This document shows, one piece after another, positions 5,648 through 7,763 of a DNA stretch of 7,763 nt. The notes beneath the pieces are model-generated. The model was not told the DNA's origin and did no database searches. It saw only the letters and a list, made by a program, of their open reading frames with translations. The stretch is from positions 1-7,763 of the forward strand of contig JAVWYO010000096.1 in NCBI GenBank assembly GCA_036661515.1. Direction: 5' to 3'. The translations under genes were made by a program, and so were the position numbers. Numbering within the stretch: position 1 is the stretch's first letter; each line of letters begins with the position of its first letter. This DNA is from HGM05232 sp036661515 (GTDB taxonomy: Bacteria; Bacteroidota; Bacteroidia; Bacteroidales; Muribaculaceae).

Positions 5648-7210
5648 GTGAAAATCAACAATGCAAAATTTGTAATTCTGAAATATACTATCGCTATTTG
5701 CGTTGTATCTTTTTGTGGTATATTCAGTGTTAAGGCAGAATATCCAATAAACTATAACGCATCAATTATTGCAAATGCGGGAAGTGGTGACTTTGCGCCT
5801 TATTACATGGCATCTAATGTTCATGGTATTCTCACACAACCATTCTCTACACTTATTCGTGCTGGTGTCAATCGTAATATGTCGAAAGCCTCACGCTTTA
5901 GCTATGGCTTTGGCGCTGATATAATTGGCGGTTACACATCACGCACATTATATAGCTATTACAACGTAGATAATAATGCATTAAATACACATAGCACTGG
6001 ACCATCGACGATATGGATTCAACAACTATATGGTGAAGTGAAATATCGAGGAGTATTCCTTACACTTGGACTGAAAGAACAAAATTCAACATTACTTAAT
6101 CAGCAACTAAGTAGTGGTGATATGACATCATCGGGCAATTCACGCCCTATGCCAGGAGTGAGAGCTGGATTTATTGATTTCCAAAATATTCCATTCACAA
6201 ATGGTTGGGTGCAAATAAAAGGGGAACTTGCATTCGCTAAGCCCACTGATTCTTCATGGCTTGAAAATCATTATAATTATCTAAATTATTTTATAACTAC
6301 AAAGTCATGGCATAATTACAAGCAAATATATTTTCGTACGAAGCCCACTGAACGATTCTCGGCAACAATTGGTATGCAAGCTGCAGCGCAATTTGGGGGT
6401 ACATATAGGCAATATATTAATGGCGAAATGACGAGTGAAACCAAAATAGATTTAGGTATTAAAGACTTTTTTAAAGCATTAATTCCAATGAGTGGGTCAT
6501 CGGGCAAACTTAAAGGTGATTCTGTCTATTATGCAGGTAATCACATTGGTTCTTGGGATTTTGTGGGAGAATATCGATTAAGAAACAATGATGTCATAAA
6601 AGGTTACGTGCAATTCCCGTGGGAAGATGGCTCTGGAATAGGGAAATTAAATGGATTTGACGGGCTATATGGAATAGAATATCGTAGTGCAAAGCCACAA
6701 ATTGTGAGTGGCGCAGTAATTGAATATATTGACTTAACAAATCAGAGCGGTCCCTTGCACTGGGCTCCAGCCGACCGCGAATCTACACCAATCGTAAACC
6801 CAGCCACAGGAGCCGACGAATATTATAACAATTACATGTATAATGGTTATCAATATTATGGAATGTCAATAGGTTCACCATTTGTGAAATCGCCATTATA
6901 CAATCGCGACGGATATATGCGCTACACCGATAATCGTATTCGTGGATTTCATGCAGGAATTTCGGGTAATATCATAGCACCACTTCAATATAGGATGCTG
7001 GTTTCTTATCGTAGCTCGCTTGGCACACCATTTATCCCTGCAATAGAAAAGCGACACAATACGTCATTCATGCTCGAAGGATTATACACATTACCCAAAT
7101 TGCCCGAACTATGTTTTAAAGGGCAGATAGCATTTGACAAAGGCACACTATATGGTGATAACTTCGGCGTATTGTTATCGATAACGTATCGAGGGCTAAT
7201 TAAACTTTAA
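5648..7210 (+). CDS. Wzi-like capsule-assembly outer-membrane beta-barrel protein
   Basis: A 520-residue outer-membrane protein of the Wzi-like type; Escherichia coli Wzi is a barrel of about 480 residues that holds group 1 capsule to the cell surface. A signal peptide (1-30) has Lys residues, a hydrophobic core and cleavage after SVKA. The mature protein begins with the family-like stretch GSGDFAPYYMASNVHG (45-60). It continues as alternating aromatic/polar strands rich in Tyr, Gly and Asn, and ends in LLSITYRGLIKL, a typical last strand. The start codon is GTG: no ATG is in frame between the previous stop (5629, same frame) and Met54, which lies beyond the signal peptide. It follows the GlsB-like gene by 18 bases and precedes a lipoprotein gene by 6, so it is co-transcribed. 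Its polysaccharide partner is not visible; no capsule genes lie in the window. Confidence 0.82.
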   Translation: MKINNAKFVILKYTIAICVVSFCGIFSVKAEYPINYNASIIANAGSGDFAPYYMASNVHGILTQPFSTLIRAGVNRNMSKASRFSYGFGADIIGGYTSRTLYSYYNVDNNALNTHSTGPSTIWIQQLYGEVKYRGVFLTLGLKEQNSTLLNQQLSSGDMTSSGNSRPMPGVRAGFIDFQNIPFTNGWVQIKGELAFAKPTDSSWLENHYNYLNYFITTKSWHNYKQIYFRTKPTERFSATIGMQAAAQFGGTYRQYINGEMTSETKIDLGIKDFFKALIPMSGSSGKLKGDSVYYAGNHIGSWDFVGEYRLRNNDVIKGYVQFPWEDGSGIGKLNGFDGLYGIEYRSAKPQIVSGAVIEYIDLTNQSGPLHWAPADRESTPIVNPATGADEYYNNYMYNGYQYYGMSIGSPFVKSPLYNRDGYMRYTDNRIRGFHAGISGNIIAPLQYRMLVSYRSSLGTPFIPAIEKRHNTSFMLEGLYTLPKLPELCFKGQIAFDKGTLYGDNFGVLLSITYRGLIKL

Positions 7211-7216
7211 GTAATT

Positions 7217-7639
7217 ATGAAACATATATTTAGTGTTATAGCAAGTCTCGCAATCCTCTTAATGAGTAACATTTCGTGTACTCATAATAATGGCGATATA
7301 GGTCCACTATTTGGAAACTGGAAAGTAACGACAATAGAAATAAACGATAAAATCGACCACGCTTATCAAGGTAACCTCTTCTTCGAATTTCAAAACGATG
7401 TAACGGGCATGAAAGTAGTATATGATAATCATAACGTTGCCGAATCCTACGGACAGTGGAAGCTTACCGATAAAAAACTATTAATCATCTATGATGATAA
7501 AATATTACCACCACTCTTAGAATCGCATATGTGCCAAGGCACAAATATATGTGAAGTAATAACGCTTACGAATAAAAACTTCAAATTCCGCTTAGTAACC
7601 CCTCACGACACCTACACCTACACTTGCGTGAAGTGGTAA
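7217..7639 (+). CDS. Small lipocalin-like lipoprotein
   Basis: A 140-residue putative lipoprotein. Residues 1-20 form a signal peptide (Lys2, hydrophobic core) followed by Cys21. The -3 position is Asn rather than Leu/Val/Ile, so the lipobox is imperfect. The mature part reads GPLFGNWKVTTIEIND (29-44), then strand-rich segments such as LFFEFQND, SYGQWKLTDKKLLIIYDD and FKFRLVTPHDTYTYTCVKW. This pattern, with GxW near the start and alternating short strands, resembles lipocalin-like domains common in Bacteroidales lipoproteins. Two further Cys residues (near 105 and 112) may pair. Function and ligand are unknown. It is the last gene of the operon, 6 bases after the Wzi-like gene, suggesting an envelope role possibly linked to that barrel; that link is inference. 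Confidence 0.7.
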   Translation: MKHIFSVIASLAILLMSNISCTHNNGDIGPLFGNWKVTTIEINDKIDHAYQGNLFFEFQNDVTGMKVVYDNHNVAESYGQWKLTDKKLLIIYDDKILPPLLESHMCQGTNICEVITLTNKNFKFRLVTPHDTYTYTCVKW

Positions 7640-7763
7640 CCTATCTACGTTTCCCCTCGCAAAACTGCCATCTAAAGTTTTTATATCGACACAAATAAGG
7701 TTTAATTCCTAAAATGTCAAAATAAATTGCGATATTTGACTCTAAATAATTTGATTGCTAATA
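7640..7763 (+). other. Intergenic tail with possible promoter-like sequence
   Basis: No gene is visible in these 124 bases and no clear terminator follows the lipoprotein gene. From 7715 the sequence TGTCAAAATAAATTGCGATA then TTTGAC resembles the region at 3759-3780 that holds the operon promoter, but the -7 box is one base short (TATTTG instead of TATnTTTG). The same stretch forms an imperfect inverted repeat (GTCAAA 7716-7721 with TTTGAC 7735-7740). It may belong to a gene beyond the window. Confidence 0.3.

Noticed and set aside
7621..7635. Small hairpin CACTT/AAGTG at the end of the lipoprotein gene
   Set aside because: Five-bp stem inside the coding region with no T run; not a terminator.
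1..7763. CRISPR arrays, tRNA, rRNA or riboswitches
   Set aside because: No regularly spaced repeats, no cloverleaf-like sequence and no long structured leader seen.

Overview
The window looks like chromosomal DNA from a member of the Bacteroidales. It is AT-rich, starts lack Shine-Dalgarno sequences, and three promoters carry the Bacteroidetes -7 box TAnnTTTG. The proteins also fit: a Bacteroidetes-type glutaminyl cyclase lipoprotein, a GlsA/GlsB-like glycine-lipid pair, and a Wzi-like outer-membrane barrel. Genus cannot be fixed from the sequence alone.

Left part (6-1101): a minus-strand gene for an M28-family, type II glutaminyl-peptide cyclotransferase-like lipoprotein is read away from a plus-strand unit. 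Both promoters sit in the 153-bp gap between them.

Centre left (1094-3254): a two-gene plus-strand unit runs from its own promoter to a strong palindromic terminator. The first gene encodes an acidic 188-aa protein of unknown function. The second encodes a 473-aa protein whose body (from about residue 60) resembles HK97-fold major capsid proteins of Bacteroidales tailed phages (SU10/DUF5309-like). No terminase, portal, protease, tail or integrase gene lies nearby. The capsid-like protein carries an extra hydrophobic N-terminal segment ending in a lipobox-like Ile-Val-Ser-Cys. It is the most unusual item here: either a remnant of a phage head module or a capsid fold taken over for a cellular, possibly membrane-associated, role.

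Centre (3287-3654): a minus-strand relic of an AAA ATPase/DUF234 gene keeps its exact first ten or so codons and its last 110 or so. The middle, with all the ATPase motifs, has been deleted.

Right part (3773-7639): a tightly packed four-gene operon starts at a perfect -7 box. It encodes a PlsC-type acyltransferase (GlsA-like), a GNAT/hemolysin-type N-acyltransferase (GlsB-like), a Wzi-like outer-membrane beta-barrel and a small lipocalin-like lipoprotein. The first two probably make glycine lipids (N-acylation of glycine, then O-acylation of the hydroxy fatty acid). The last two are envelope proteins, so the operon appears devoted to building the outer membrane and surface. The last 124 bases are intergenic, with a promoter-like sequence near the window edge.
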